Part shown: positions 1-12,622 of the stretch, piece after piece
How positions within the stretch are numbered: the stretch's first letter is position 1
Layout: the number at the start of each line of letters is the position of its first letter
NCBI GenBank assembly: GCA_035761265.1
Contig: DASTRL010000302.1
Span: forward strand, 6,249 to 70,248
From: CADEED01 sp035761265
GTDB lineage: Bacteria > Pseudomonadota > Gammaproteobacteria > Steroidobacterales > Steroidobacteraceae
Direction: 5' to 3'
Length of the DNA: 64,000 nt
Program-made: the position numbers and the translations under genes
The notes under the pieces: model-generated
The model's database searches: none
Told to the model about the DNA's origin: nothing
Seen by the model: only the letters and a program-made list of their open reading frames with translations

Positions 1-709
<709 letters not shown>

Positions 710-759
710 AGGCTTACCCTCGCACGGGCGGCTGCCCGGCATGCAGGATTGCGGTCACG

Positions 760-1392
760 CTACACCATCCGAAAACCGCTCGCCAGCAGGTAAAGCTCAG
801 AACTGCGCGCCCTTGAAGCGTCTGGCTTGGCAAAACGGACCTTCTTGAAAGATTTGCGCGCGGCTTCCACCAACTCCTGGAAACCCGCGCCCTGGAACGT
901 TTTGATGAGGACTGCGCCATTTGGTTTCAAGACACGGGTGGCGAAATCCAGCGCCAGTTCCGCCAGGTACATCGATCGCGGCTGGTCGATCGCGTCCATG
1001 CCGGACATGTTGGGGGCTATATCCGAAAGCACCACGTCGACCGTGTGCGCCGGCGCCAGCGCGAGCAGCGCATCGAACACCGCCTCTTCACGGAAGTCTC
1101 CCTGCACGAACTCCACGCCGGGCAACGAAGGCATCTCGAGGATGTCCGTGGCGATGACGCGGCCCTTGCGGCCGAGTTTGCGCCGCGCGTACTGGCTCCA
1201 GGCGCCGGGTGCGGCGCCGAGATCCACAACCGTCATGCCCGGCTTCAGCAGCTTTTCCTTGCGATCGATCTCCTCCAGCTTGAAGACCGCGCGCGAGCGC
1301 CAGCCTTCGGCCTGGGCCTTCTTGACGAAAGGATCCGCGAAATGTTCGCGCAACCACCGTTCACTGCTTTTCGACCTGCGCGGCATCGGCAA
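760..1392 (-). CDS. rlmE: 23S rRNA (uridine-2552 2'-O)-methyltransferase RlmE
   Basis: This 210-residue protein matches RlmE (FtsJ/RrmJ), which uses S-adenosylmethionine to methylate the ribose of U2552 in the 23S A-loop late in 50S assembly. The Rossmann motif VDLGAAPGAW follows the N-terminal RNA-binding stretch. The K-D-K-E catalytic residues are visible: K38, the Asp in SDIAPNMSG, the Lys in LIKTFQG and the Glu in SSELYLL. Length is normal for the family. It precedes ftsH on the same strand and diverges from yhbY with only 16 bases between starts, so the two promoters must overlap. RlmE is a heat-shock protein in E. coli; I did not find a clear sigma-32 promoter here. Confidence 0.96.
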   Translation of the reverse strand: MPMPRRSKSSERWLREHFADPFVKKAQAEGWRSRAVFKLEEIDRKEKLLKPGMTVVDLGAAPGAWSQYARRKLGRKGRVIATDILEMPSLPGVEFVQGDFREEAVFDALLALAPAHTVDVVLSDIAPNMSGMDAIDQPRSMYLAELALDFATRVLKPNGAVLIKTFQGAGFQELVEAARKSFKKVRFAKPDASRARSSELYLLASGFRMV

Positions 1393-1408
1393 TCTTTACA
1401 ATGACGTC

Positions 1409-1708
1409 ATGGAGCTATCGGAGCGACAACGCAAGTATCTACGAGGGCTGGGCCATGCGCTCGATCCCGTGCTGCTCATCGGCCAGCATGGCGTCACCGA
1501 TGCCGTCATCGCCGAGGCCGCGCGCGCGCTGCACGACCACGAGCTGATCAAGGTCAGGTTCCGCAGCGCCGACCGCGAGAACCGGGACGCGGGCCTTGCC
1601 AAACTAGCCACCGCCACCGGCAGCACCCTGGTGCAGCGGATAGGCCATACGGCCCTCTACTACAAACGCCGAACAGACCGTCCCGGAATTGTGATACCCG
1701 ACTCATAA
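1409..1708 (+). CDS. yhbY: YhbY-family (CRM domain) RNA-binding protein
   Basis: This 99-residue protein is a single CRM (CRS1-YhbY) domain, an RNA-binding fold associated with pre-50S ribosomal particles. The family signature is clear: the LSERQRKYLRGLGHAL opening, the GQHGVT loop and the HELIKVRF strand. The open frame extends much further upstream, but that part is antisense to rlmE, so I place the start at ATG 1409. A TACAAT box at 1397-1402 leaves only six bases before this ATG, and no Shine-Dalgarno sequence is visible, so the message is probably leaderless. The neighbour rlmE also acts in 50S assembly. Confidence 0.92.
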   Translation: MELSERQRKYLRGLGHALDPVLLIGQHGVTDAVIAEAARALHDHELIKVRFRSADRENRDAGLAKLATATGSTLVQRIGHTALYYKRRTDRPGIVIPDS

Positions 1709-1809
1709 AACTCGCGGCCGGCTGGCCGATACCATATTCAGGAGCGAGCATCGCCCGACAAGGAGGATCTGCGGAATTTCCAGTGGTAAGGCGCTGGAAT
1801 AAGTCGTAT

Positions 1810-4461
1810 ATGAGTCACATGGCGGCTAAACACACGTTTGGGCGCGAAGCCGTGGCGGTCTATCTAGCCGCCGCATTGGTCGTTTTTGGAACCTGGGCCG
1901 CTTCCCGTTATCTCATCCTCCGCAAGTTCGCGAACATCGAGCAGAACGACGTCGCGCGCAGCGTCGAGGTCATGCGCAAGGCGCTGCTGACCAAGAACAC
2001 CGAGATCGAGACCACCTCGCGCGATTACGCGCGCTGGGACGACATGTATTCGTACGTGTCGACGCTCGACCCCAACTTCGAATACCAGAACTTCTCCGAA
2101 GCCGGCCTCGACGAGATGAACGTCGACCTCGTCTGGCTGCTCGACACCCACGAGCGGCTGATCTCCTCGTTCCAGAACGACACCGACGACGCGCACTACG
2201 AGCACCCGGCGAGCGGCGCGGTGACTTCCGAGATCAACCGCCTCACCCCGCTGGTGCGCACGGTGCTCGACCAGGAAGGCACGCTGCGCCTGGTGAGCAT
2301 CAATGGGGTGCCGCACGTGATCGCGGCGCACACGGTGCTGCACAGCGATCGCAGCGGTCCGGCGGCGGGCATTCTGGTCTTCGCGCGGCGCATCGGTCCG
2401 CCGGAAATCGCCAGCATCGGAGCCGACGCCCAGCAGAACGTGCGTTTCGCAATGCTCGACGATCCTTCGATCGCCGCGGAGAAGGCGGACATCACCGACG
2501 CGCCTGACGGTCGACGCATCATGCGGCGCTCGGACACCAGCATCGAGGGACAGCTGCGTCTCGACACGATCGACAAACGCCCGCTGGCGGTATTGACCAC
2601 GACCCTGCCCCGCTCGGTCATGCAGAGCGGCCAGCAGGGCGTGCGCTACCTCGTCGGACTGGTGGCGCTGCTGGTGAGCATCGTGGTCGCCGGGTGGCAC
2701 GCCTACCGGGGGCGCCTGAAGCGCACGGCCGATGCCGCCGCCATCAGCGAGACCCGCTATCGCGCCATCTTCGACCGCGCGGGCTCGGGCATCCTGCTGT
2801 ACGAGCCGACCACGCGCCGCGTGCTCGACGCCAATCCGCAGGCGCAGCGCCTGCTCGGCGCCTCGCTCGACGAGCTGCGCCGGCGCGACGTCGCCACCAT
2901 CTTCGATACGCCGGTATCGCTCGAACCGGGCAGCGCCGAAGGCGCATCGATCAGCCGCCCGGCGCAGGTCATCCGCGGCGACGACGAGCGTCGCGACGTG
3001 GAGTTCTCGATCGCGGATCTCGACCCCGGCACCGGCCGCGTGCACGCGATGCTGCTGCAGGATGTCTCGCATCGCCGCGAGGCCGAGCGGCGCGCGCAGG
3101 AGCACCAGCTTTCGTTGCAGCACCTGGCCACGCACGATGCGCTCACCGGCCTGCCCAACCGCACCTTCCTCAACGAGGAACTGCCGCGACTCATCGACGA
3201 GGCCGCGCGCCGCGGCGACTCGCTGTCGATCCTCTACATCGACTGCGACAACTTCAAGAACATCAACGATTCGCGCGGCCATTCGATCGGCGACGACTAC
3301 CTGCGCAGCGTCGCGCGCCGCCTGCGCGATTCGATCGCGAGCCCGGATCTCGTAGTCCGCATGGGCGGCGATGAATTCCTGGTGGTCACGCGCCACTACG
3401 GGCTCGATCCCGACAGCGCCGCGATCGCCGAGCGCGTGGCCGCCGCGCTGAAGAAGCCCGTGCGCCTCGGGGAAGCCACCTACTCCGCCACCACCAGCAT
3501 CGGCATGAGCGTCTATCCGCGCGACGCCACCACCATGAGCGAGCTGCTGCGCTCGGCCGACATCGCGCTCTACGAAGCCAAGGCTCGCGGCCGCGACAAC
3601 GTGCAGATGTTCGACGCGGCCATGAACAAACGCGTGCACACACGGCTCGCGCTGGAGCAGGACCTGCGCAGCGCCGTGAATCGCGACGCCATCGAAATCC
3701 AGCTGCAGCCCATCGTCGACATCCGCAGCGGCCGGCTGGTGTCGTTCGAAGCCCTGGCGCGCTGGAACGATCCGCGCCACGGCGCCGTCCCGCCGCTCGC
3801 CTTCATCGAAGTGGCCGAGGCCTCGGACCTCATCGTCGAGCTCGGCGAATGCGTGTTCCGCAACGTGGCGCGGCAGATCGCCAACTGGCAGCGCGCCGGC
3901 CTCAAGCCCGTGCCGGTGGCCGTGAACGTCTCGGCCAAGCAGCTCAAGCGCTCCAATCTGCCCGAGCGGCTGGTGGCGATCGCGCACGAGTTCGACATCG
4001 CGCCGCACCAGATGGAAGTGGAGCTCACCGAATCGGTGGCCATGCAGGATTCCGAGCAACACGTCACCAAGCTGCACGCGCTGCGCGATCTCGGCGTGCG
4101 CGTGTCGGTGGACGATTTCGGCACCGGCTATTCGAGCCTCGCCTACCTGCGCAACCTGCCCATCGACTACCTGAAGATCGACCGCACCTTCGTGCGCGAC
4201 ATGAACGTCGACCGCAACGATGCGGCCATCGTGCGCGCCATCATCAGCATGGCGCAAAGCCTGCATCTGGGAACGGTGGCCGAGGGCATCGAGACTCGCG
4301 AGCATGCCTCGCAGCTGCTGGCACTGGGTTGCTCGACGGGCCAGGGCTATTTCTTCAGCAAGCCCATGGCGGCGCACGAAACCAACGAGCTGCTGCGTAC
4401 CATGCGTGGCGCCGCGCCCATGCAGGGCGGGCCCAGCCTGGAAATCGTCAGGGTCTCCTGA
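1810..4461 (+). CDS. Membrane CHASE4-PAS-GGDEF-EAL cyclic-di-GMP enzyme
   Basis: This 883-residue protein has one membrane segment near residues 15-33, an extracytoplasmic CHASE4-like sensor (RDYARWDDMYSYV near 63-75), a second membrane segment near 278-297, a PAS domain, then GGDEF and EAL domains. The GGDEF motif is intact at about residues 519-523 and EAL at 647-649, with the later DDFGTGYSSL motif also present, so both cyclase and phosphodiesterase activity are possible. The product-inhibition site RxxD before GGDEF reads ASPD, so the primary I-site looks lost. The start is uncertain: GTG 1783, ATG 1810 and ATG 1819 are all in frame, and AGGAGG at 1761-1766 is too far from any of them. 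It appears to be a single-gene unit. Confidence 0.9.
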   Translation: MSHMAAKHTFGREAVAVYLAAALVVFGTWAASRYLILRKFANIEQNDVARSVEVMRKALLTKNTEIETTSRDYARWDDMYSYVSTLDPNFEYQNFSEAGLDEMNVDLVWLLDTHERLISSFQNDTDDAHYEHPASGAVTSEINRLTPLVRTVLDQEGTLRLVSINGVPHVIAAHTVLHSDRSGPAAGILVFARRIGPPEIASIGADAQQNVRFAMLDDPSIAAEKADITDAPDGRRIMRRSDTSIEGQLRLDTIDKRPLAVLTTTLPRSVMQSGQQGVRYLVGLVALLVSIVVAGWHAYRGRLKRTADAAAISETRYRAIFDRAGSGILLYEPTTRRVLDANPQAQRLLGASLDELRRRDVATIFDTPVSLEPGSAEGASISRPAQVIRGDDERRDVEFSIADLDPGTGRVHAMLLQDVSHRREAERRAQEHQLSLQHLATHDALTGLPNRTFLNEELPRLIDEAARRGDSLSILYIDCDNFKNINDSRGHSIGDDYLRSVARRLRDSIASPDLVVRMGGDEFLVVTRHYGLDPDSAAIAERVAAALKKPVRLGEATYSATTSIGMSVYPRDATTMSELLRSADIALYEAKARGRDNVQMFDAAMNKRVHTRLALEQDLRSAVNRDAIEIQLQPIVDIRSGRLVSFEALARWNDPRHGAVPPLAFIEVAEASDLIVELGECVFRNVARQIANWQRAGLKPVPVAVNVSAKQLKRSNLPERLVAIAHEFDIAPHQMEVELTESVAMQDSEQHVTKLHALRDLGVRVSVDDFGTGYSSLAYLRNLPIDYLKIDRTFVRDMNVDRNDAAIVRAIISMAQSLHLGTVAEGIETREHASQLLALGCSTGQGYFFSKPMAAHETNELLRTMRGAAPMQGGPSLEIVRVS

Positions 4462-4467
4462 GCCGGG

Positions 4468-5559
4468 TCACCTGCCCGACTTGCCGGGCACCCAGAAGTC
4501 CTTCCAGCCGAGACCCGCCGCCTTGATCGCCTGCAGGCGCGTCTTCAGGCGTGCTTCGTCGACCTCGTGGGCGTCACCGGCGCTGAACGCCACCTTGACC
4601 CCGGCCCTCTTTGCCGCCTTGAGCAGCTCCACGTCGGGCGCGACCTCCCGGTCGACGACCACGAGCACGCTGCCCGGGATACGCAGGTAGTCTTCCGTCG
4701 GAAAACTGCTGCCCGGCGTCATCCCGAGGCGGTGCACCTGGTTCCAGAACGCCGTGGCATCGCCCGCCGGCGCAGCGAGTCCGAAATCGATCAACGGGAT
4801 GTTGTCGTTCGAAGCCTGCGTCACGAGCTGGTCGAGCTCGCGGTCCGCGAGCGGCACCAGACTCGCCGGCGGCAGCGCGTCGTCCGGCAGAAGTTTCACC
4901 TTGAGGTCGCGAAACTTCACCACGCTGCCGGGATCATGGGCCTGGAGCGCGAAGGTGCCGGAGGCCAGCAACCTGCCCTTCTTGTCGTCCGGACGAAAGG
5001 CATTCTGCGGCTCGGCGTACTCGCAGATCAGTCTGTCATCGATGAAAGTCTGGATGGTCTTGCCGACCACGCGAATGCGGTAGTTGAACCACTCTCCGTC
5101 CCTGGCCGGCGCGACCCAGGTGTTGCGCACCGCGTAGACGCTGCCCGTCATCTTGTGCTCGACGTAGCCGTTCATCTTCTCGGCGGGAGGATTGGAGTTG
5201 ATGACCTGCAACTCGTACCCGGCCGACGGCCAGTCCTCCTCCGGCCTGAGCCTGGTGTGAACGTAGATGCCGCTGTTCGCACCCGGTGAGGTCATGACCT
5301 CGGCGGAGAGCTCGAAATTGCGGAAGTCGTGCCTCGCGATCTTGCCGACGTAGAAGAGATGCGAGGGACCACCGTGCGTCACGAAGGCACCGTCTTCGAC
5401 CACCCACGACTCCGGACGCTTGCCCGCCTCCCACCCGGCCAGCGACTTGCCATCCTGCAAGGGAATCCAGTCCTGCACTGCGGGCTTTGCGAACACCGTT
5501 CCCTGCGGCGCCGCGCACAGCGCCGCGCACGCCAATACGATCGCAGTGAATCGCTTCAT
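4468..5559 (-). CDS. Secreted DUF1080 (3-keto-disaccharide hydrolase-like) protein
   Basis: This 363-residue protein begins with a signal peptide (MKRFTAIVLACAALCAA). A concanavalin-like DUF1080 domain follows over roughly residues 30-230: the DGKSLAGWE opening, GANSGIYVHTRL, GYELQVINS and the closing FRDLKVKLL strand are typical. Some DUF1080 proteins hydrolyse 3-keto-glycosides, but here that is only a family-level inference. The C-terminal 130 residues are a separate region that resembles a sugar-phosphate-isomerase-like or phosphatase-like alpha/beta fold, and I cannot assign it. The start at ATG 5559 has AAGGGG upstream. The next gene on this strand upstream is greA, with 28 bases between them. 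It converges with the GGDEF-EAL gene. Confidence 0.82.
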   Translation of the reverse strand: MKRFTAIVLACAALCAAPQGTVFAKPAVQDWIPLQDGKSLAGWEAGKRPESWVVEDGAFVTHGGPSHLFYVGKIARHDFRNFELSAEVMTSPGANSGIYVHTRLRPEEDWPSAGYELQVINSNPPAEKMNGYVEHKMTGSVYAVRNTWVAPARDGEWFNYRIRVVGKTIQTFIDDRLICEYAEPQNAFRPDDKKGRLLASGTFALQAHDPGSVVKFRDLKVKLLPDDALPPASLVPLADRELDQLVTQASNDNIPLIDFGLAAPAGDATAFWNQVHRLGMTPGSSFPTEDYLRIPGSVLVVVDREVAPDVELLKAAKRAGVKVAFSAGDAHEVDEARLKTRLQAIKAAGLGWKDFWVPGKSGR

Positions 5560-5587
5560 GCCCCTTTCCCCTTCATCCGCAAGCTGC

Positions 5588-6060
5588 TCAGACGTACTTG
5601 ACGTCGACGATCTCGTAACTGCGCGTACCGCCCGGCGCGGCCACGTCGACGACATCGCCGGCGCTCTTGCCCACCAGGGCGCGCGCGATCGGCGAGGTGA
5701 TGGAGATGCGGCCGGCTTTGATATCGGCCTCGTCCTCGCCGACGATCTGGTAGCTGATGGACTTGCCGTCGTCCTGGCCCTCGAGCTCCACCGTGGCCCC
5801 GAAAATCACCTTGCCATTGTTCGTCACGGTGGACGGATCGATGATCTCCGCCGTCGACAGCTTGGCTTCGATCTCGCTGATGCGCCCCTCGATGAAACCC
5901 TGCTGCTCGCGCGCCGCGTGGTACTCGGCGTTTTCCGACAAGTCCCCGTGACTGCGCGCTTCGGCAATGGCCTTGATGACCCGCGGACGGTCCTCCGTCT
6001 TGAGCCGCTTGAGCTCGACGCGCAGCGCTTCGGCGCCGCGCAGGGTCATCGGGTTGCGTT

Positions 6061-6064
<4 letters not shown>
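5588..6064 (-). CDS. greA: Transcription elongation factor GreA
   Basis: GreA enters the RNA polymerase secondary channel and stimulates cleavage of backtracked transcripts. The 158-residue length is normal. The N-terminal coiled coil carries the acidic tip in DLSENAEYHAAREQQ, and the C-terminal FKBP-like domain includes GRISITSPIARALVGKSAGD. The start ATG at 6064 overlaps the carB stop by four bases (ATGA), which implies translational coupling. An in-frame ATG five codons later (MTLRGAEAL) is closer to the E. coli start. The carA-carB-greA order is widespread in gammaproteobacteria. Confidence 0.96.
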
Positions 6065-9294
<3,230 letters not shown>

Positions 9295-9305
9295 GGTCTA
9301 TCTAC

Positions 9306-10493
9306 TCACGCAGCCTTGTCCGGCGGGGGCTGCTTGCCGGAGGAACGCGATCGCAGTTTCTGCTGCAGACGCCTCAGCATGAGGTGCACGAAGCGGTCGA
9401 ACATGGCGCCCATCTCCTGCGGGCCGGGGCTCGCTTCCGGATGCCCCTGGAAACTGAACGCCGGCTTGTCGATGCGCGCGATGCCCTGCAGCGTGCCGTC
9501 GAACAGCGAGCGGTGCGTGGCCTTGAGGGTGGACGGCAGGTCGGTCTCGTCGACCGCGAAACCGTGATTCTGGCTGGTGATGAACACGCGGCCGGATTCC
9601 AGGTCCTGCACCGGGTGGTTCGCGCCGTGATGACCGAATTTCATCTTCATGGTGCGTGCCCCGCTCGCGAGCCCGAGCAGCTGGTGGCCGAGGCAGATGC
9701 CGAAGGTCGGCAGATCCGCGACCACCAGTGTGCGGACCGCTTCGATCGCGTAGTCGCAGGGTTCCGGATCACCGGGGCCGTTCGACAGGAATATGCCATC
9801 CGGCTCCAGCGCCATCACTTCCTCGGCCGAGGTCTGGGCCGGCACCACGGTCATGCGGCAGCCGCGATCGGCGAGCATCCGCAGGATGTTGCGCTTCACG
9901 CCGTAGTCGAAGGCCACCACGTGCAGGCGCTGGTGTGCGCGCATCACGGGCCGGTTCTCGGGCTGCCACAGCGTGCCCTCGTTCCACTGGTAGCTGCGCT
10001 TGGTGCTCACCACCTTGGCGAGATCCATGCCCTTCAGCCCCGGAAACTTCTTCGCCAGGCGCACCGCCGCCGCGGCATCGATCTTGTCGCCCGCCATGAT
10101 GCAGCCGGCCTGCGCGCCCTTTTCGCGCAGGATGCGCGTGAGCTTGCGCGTGTCGATGCCTGCGATCGCGACGATCTTGTGGCGCGCCAGGAATTCGCGC
10201 AGGTCCTCGGACTTGCGCCAGTTGCTCGCGAGCGGCGGCAGGTCTCTAACTACCAGGCCCGCGGCGTACGCGGTGGGGGCCTCGAGATCCTCGGGCGTGG
10301 TGCCCGTGTTGCCGATGTGCGGGTAGGTGAGCGTGACGATCTGTCGTGAATACGACGGGTCTGTGAGGATTTCCTGATAACCGGTCAGCGCGGTATTGAA
10401 AACGACTTCGCCAGTGGTGTTGCCTTTGGCGCCGATAGACTGGCCGCTGAAGATCGTTCCATCTTCCAGAGCCAGAACCGCGGTTACCGTCAC
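9306..10493 (-). CDS. carA: Carbamoyl-phosphate synthase small (glutaminase) subunit
   Basis: CarA hydrolyses glutamine and channels ammonia to CarB. The protein is 395 residues, close to the usual length. The N-terminal domain contains GEVVFNTALTGYQEILTDPSY. The C-terminal class I amidotransferase domain carries the nucleophile elbow GICLGHQ and the His-Glu pair in QGHPEASPGP. I place the start at GTG 10493, preceded by GAGGGGAG with a seven-base spacer; the frame stays open to 10646, but that part has no family similarity. The gap of 250 bases to dapB upstream holds a strong hairpin. The four minus-strand genes dapB, carA, carB and greA could be one transcription unit. Confidence 0.96.
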   Translation of the reverse strand: MTVTAVLALEDGTIFSGQSIGAKGNTTGEVVFNTALTGYQEILTDPSYSRQIVTLTYPHIGNTGTTPEDLEAPTAYAAGLVVRDLPPLASNWRKSEDLREFLARHKIVAIAGIDTRKLTRILREKGAQAGCIMAGDKIDAAAAVRLAKKFPGLKGMDLAKVVSTKRSYQWNEGTLWQPENRPVMRAHQRLHVVAFDYGVKRNILRMLADRGCRMTVVPAQTSAEEVMALEPDGIFLSNGPGDPEPCDYAIEAVRTLVVADLPTFGICLGHQLLGLASGARTMKMKFGHHGANHPVQDLESGRVFITSQNHGFAVDETDLPSTLKATHRSLFDGTLQGIARIDKPAFSFQGHPEASPGPQEMGAMFDRFVHLMLRRLQQKLRSRSSGKQPPPDKAA

Positions 10494-10578
10494 GCGGGTA
10501 CTCCCCTCGAGCCCTCTCGGACCCGTAACAAAATGTGGATGGGTGGTGCTCTCCGCGCGCGGCGCGTACATGCACAAA

Positions 10579-10609
10579 GCGGGAGGAGTTCTTGCGAACA
10601 TCCTCCCGC
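10579..10609 (-). promoter_or_regulatory. Strong hairpin in the leader upstream of carA
   Basis: A nearly perfect inverted repeat pairs GCGGGAGGA...GTTC with GAAC...TCCTCCCGC around a TTGC loop, with a single-base bulge. It sits 86 bases before the carA GTG and 135 bases after dapB. On the minus strand it is followed by CTTTGTG rather than a clear T run, so it is a poor intrinsic terminator. It could be an attenuator, an RNA-stability element or a weak terminator for dapB. I see no leader peptide rich in Arg or pyrimidine-control features. Confidence 0.5.
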
Positions 10610-10743
10610 CCTGCGTTGGACTAACCCGTTTCGGATTAGGCGGCAATTTTACGAAGGGCGGTCCGGGGTGTCCACGAAACTTCTGGCTGGTTTCGCGAAA
10701 AAACTCGTCGGGAAGTTCTAATGCCGAAACGGCAGAAAGTCTC

Positions 10744-11556
10744 TTAACCGATTGTTTTTAATCCAAGTACGTGAGCCATCGAGTAGCGGCCGGGTTTTTG
10801 CGATGCAAGCCAGCGCGCCGCCCGGATGGCGCCGAGGGCAAATATGGAGCGATCCGTCGCCTCGTGCCCGACGCTCAGGCGCTCCCCCGTGCCGGCGAAA
10901 AGCACCGTGTGGGTGCCCACGATGTCCCCGGCGCGCACGCTAGCGATGCCGATTTCCCCGTCGCGCCGTTTCGCCTGCCCGGAGCGCCCCGCGAGCGTAT
11001 CGGCATGCGGATCGAGGCCACGCGCCCGGGCGGCGCTGTCCGCGAGCGCAAGCGCGGTGCCCGAAGGCGCATCCAGCTTGTGCTTGTGGTGCGCCTCGAT
11101 GATCTCGATGTCGAATTCAGCGGGCAATGCCGCGGCCGCGATGCGCACCAGTTCCTGCGCGACGGCGACCCCGAGCGAAGTGTTCGGCGCGACCAGCACC
11201 GCGATGTCCCGCGCCGCGCCGGCCACGCGGGCCTCGAACTCCGCGCCGTGGCCGGTGGTACCGATCAGGATGGGCACACGCGCCGCGCGCGCGACATTGA
11301 GCGCGCGCAACGACAATTCCGGTCGCGAGAAATCGATCGCGACCTGCGCGCTGGCGAGATCCGCGGGAAGATCGCCCACCACTCGCACGCCGCTCGGCGC
11401 GACGCCGGCGAGCTCACCGACATCGCGTCCCGCGGATTTGCTGCCGGCGGAGGCCACCGCCGTCACGATCTGCAAAGGCGCGTCCTGCGCCGCGCATGCC
11501 CGCACGATCGCCGTGCCCATGCGTCCGGTGGCACCGATCAATGCTGCTCTGGCCAT
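10744..11556 (-). CDS. dapB: 4-hydroxy-tetrahydrodipicolinate reductase DapB
   Basis: DapB uses NAD(P)H to reduce the DapA product in lysine and diaminopimelate synthesis, so it serves both protein and cell-wall synthesis. The 270-residue protein has the N-terminal dinucleotide motif LIGATGRMG and the catalytic signature EAHHKHKLDAPSGTA with the His pair and Lys. The upstream sequence CAGGGAGCAC places a Shine-Dalgarno site just ahead of the ATG. It starts 72 bases from a divergent oxidoreductase gene. The dapA gene is about 34 kb away in this window. Confidence 0.97.
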   Translation of the reverse strand: MARAALIGATGRMGTAIVRACAAQDAPLQIVTAVASAGSKSAGRDVGELAGVAPSGVRVVGDLPADLASAQVAIDFSRPELSLRALNVARAARVPILIGTTGHGAEFEARVAGAARDIAVLVAPNTSLGVAVAQELVRIAAAALPAEFDIEIIEAHHKHKLDAPSGTALALADSAARARGLDPHADTLAGRSGQAKRRDGEIGIASVRAGDIVGTHTVLFAGTGERLSVGHEATDRSIFALGAIRAARWLASQKPGRYSMAHVLGLKTIG

Positions 11557-11628
11557 GTGCTCCCTGTATCGCCGCGCTCGTCACGACAGTGTGCCGCAGT
11601 CGCGCGACTCATGCGAGACTGCCGCCCC

Positions 11629-12621
11629 ATGATACGCATCGGCATCCTGGGCGCGGCCCGCATCGCGCCGCGCGGCATCGTCACGCCCGCGAACGATCTG
11701 CTCGGGGTCGAGGTCACCGCGGTCGCCTCCCGGGAACTGGAACGCGCCAGGAAATTCGCGGCCCAGCACTCGATTCCGCTCGCGCTGGGTAGTTATGCCG
11801 AGCTGATCGCGCGCGACGACATCGACCTGGTCTACGTACCGCTGCCGCCGTCCGCGCACCTGCATTGGTGCACGGCCGCGCTCGCCAACGGCAAACACGT
11901 GCTGGTCGAGAAACCCTTCGCCAACAATGCGCAGGACGCGGCGAAAATGGTCGCCGCGGCGCGCGCCGCCGGCAGGCTGTTGATCGAAGGCTTTCATTAC
12001 CGCTTTCATCCGCTGTTCGAGCAGGCGCTGGCGGCGCTGCGCGCCGGCGCGATCGGCCGGATCCGCCACATCGAGGCGACGTTCTTCGCCGCGTTGCCGG
12101 ACACACCGGGCGAACTGCGCTACATCGAGGAGCTCGGCGGCGGCGCGCTCATGGATCTCGGCTGCTATTGCGTGCATTGGATCCGCACCGTGGGGGGCGA
12201 CGAACCCACGGTGGTCAGCGCCAGCGCGCGCTGTGGAACACCCGGCGTCGATCTCGATGTCGAGGCGCAGCTCGCCTTCACCAGCGGGCCCACGGCTACG
12301 CTGCAATGTTCGATGCAACCCGGGGACGGGAAATTGTTCCGCCGATTGCGCGTGCAGGGTGACCGCGGCGTGCTGGAAATCGACAACCCGGTTTCGCCGC
12401 ATTCCGGCGCCACGCTGGCCATCGAGGGCGACACGCCCATGCTGCCGCAGATCGTGTCGGGCGGGGAAACCACCTTTCACCACCAGCTGCGTCACGTGCT
12501 CGACTGCATCGAGGGGCGCGCGCAACCGCTGACCGGCGGCGACGACGCCATCGGCAACATGCGCACCATCGACGCCATCTACCGCGCCGCCGGGCTGCGA
12601 CCGCGCGGCCTCGCCGGCTGA
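11629..12621 (+). CDS. Gfo/Idh/MocA-family oxidoreductase
   Basis: This 330-residue protein is an NAD(P)-dependent dehydrogenase-like protein of the Gfo/Idh/MocA family. The Rossmann part opens with RIGILGAARIAPRG, and the family motif VLVEKPFANN supplies the catalytic-site Lys near residue 94. The second domain carries GGGALMDLGCYCVHW, typical of trans-1,2-dihydrobenzene-1,2-diol dehydrogenase and xylose dehydrogenase relatives. Substrate cannot be told from sequence. ATG 11629 is chosen; an in-frame ATG at 11611 is possible. glpK begins one base after its stop, so the two are probably co-transcribed. Confidence 0.88.
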   Translation: MIRIGILGAARIAPRGIVTPANDLLGVEVTAVASRELERARKFAAQHSIPLALGSYAELIARDDIDLVYVPLPPSAHLHWCTAALANGKHVLVEKPFANNAQDAAKMVAAARAAGRLLIEGFHYRFHPLFEQALAALRAGAIGRIRHIEATFFAALPDTPGELRYIEELGGGALMDLGCYCVHWIRTVGGDEPTVVSASARCGTPGVDLDVEAQLAFTSGPTATLQCSMQPGDGKLFRRLRVQGDRGVLEIDNPVSPHSGATLAIEGDTPMLPQIVSGGETTFHHQLRHVLDCIEGRAQPLTGGDDAIGNMRTIDAIYRAAGLRPRGLAG

Positions 12622-12622
12622 G

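Noticed and set aside
1864..4377. Long open frame of 837 codons antisense to the GGDEF-EAL gene
   Set aside because: Its composition (Ala, Arg, Val, His and Gln rich) is what the reverse of a high-GC gene gives, it shows no domain, and the forward frame has complete GGDEF and EAL motifs.
11557..11628. Riboswitch upstream of dapB
   Set aside because: The gap to the divergent gene is 72 bases with the dapB ribosome site close by; no lysine or other aptamer motif is recognisable.
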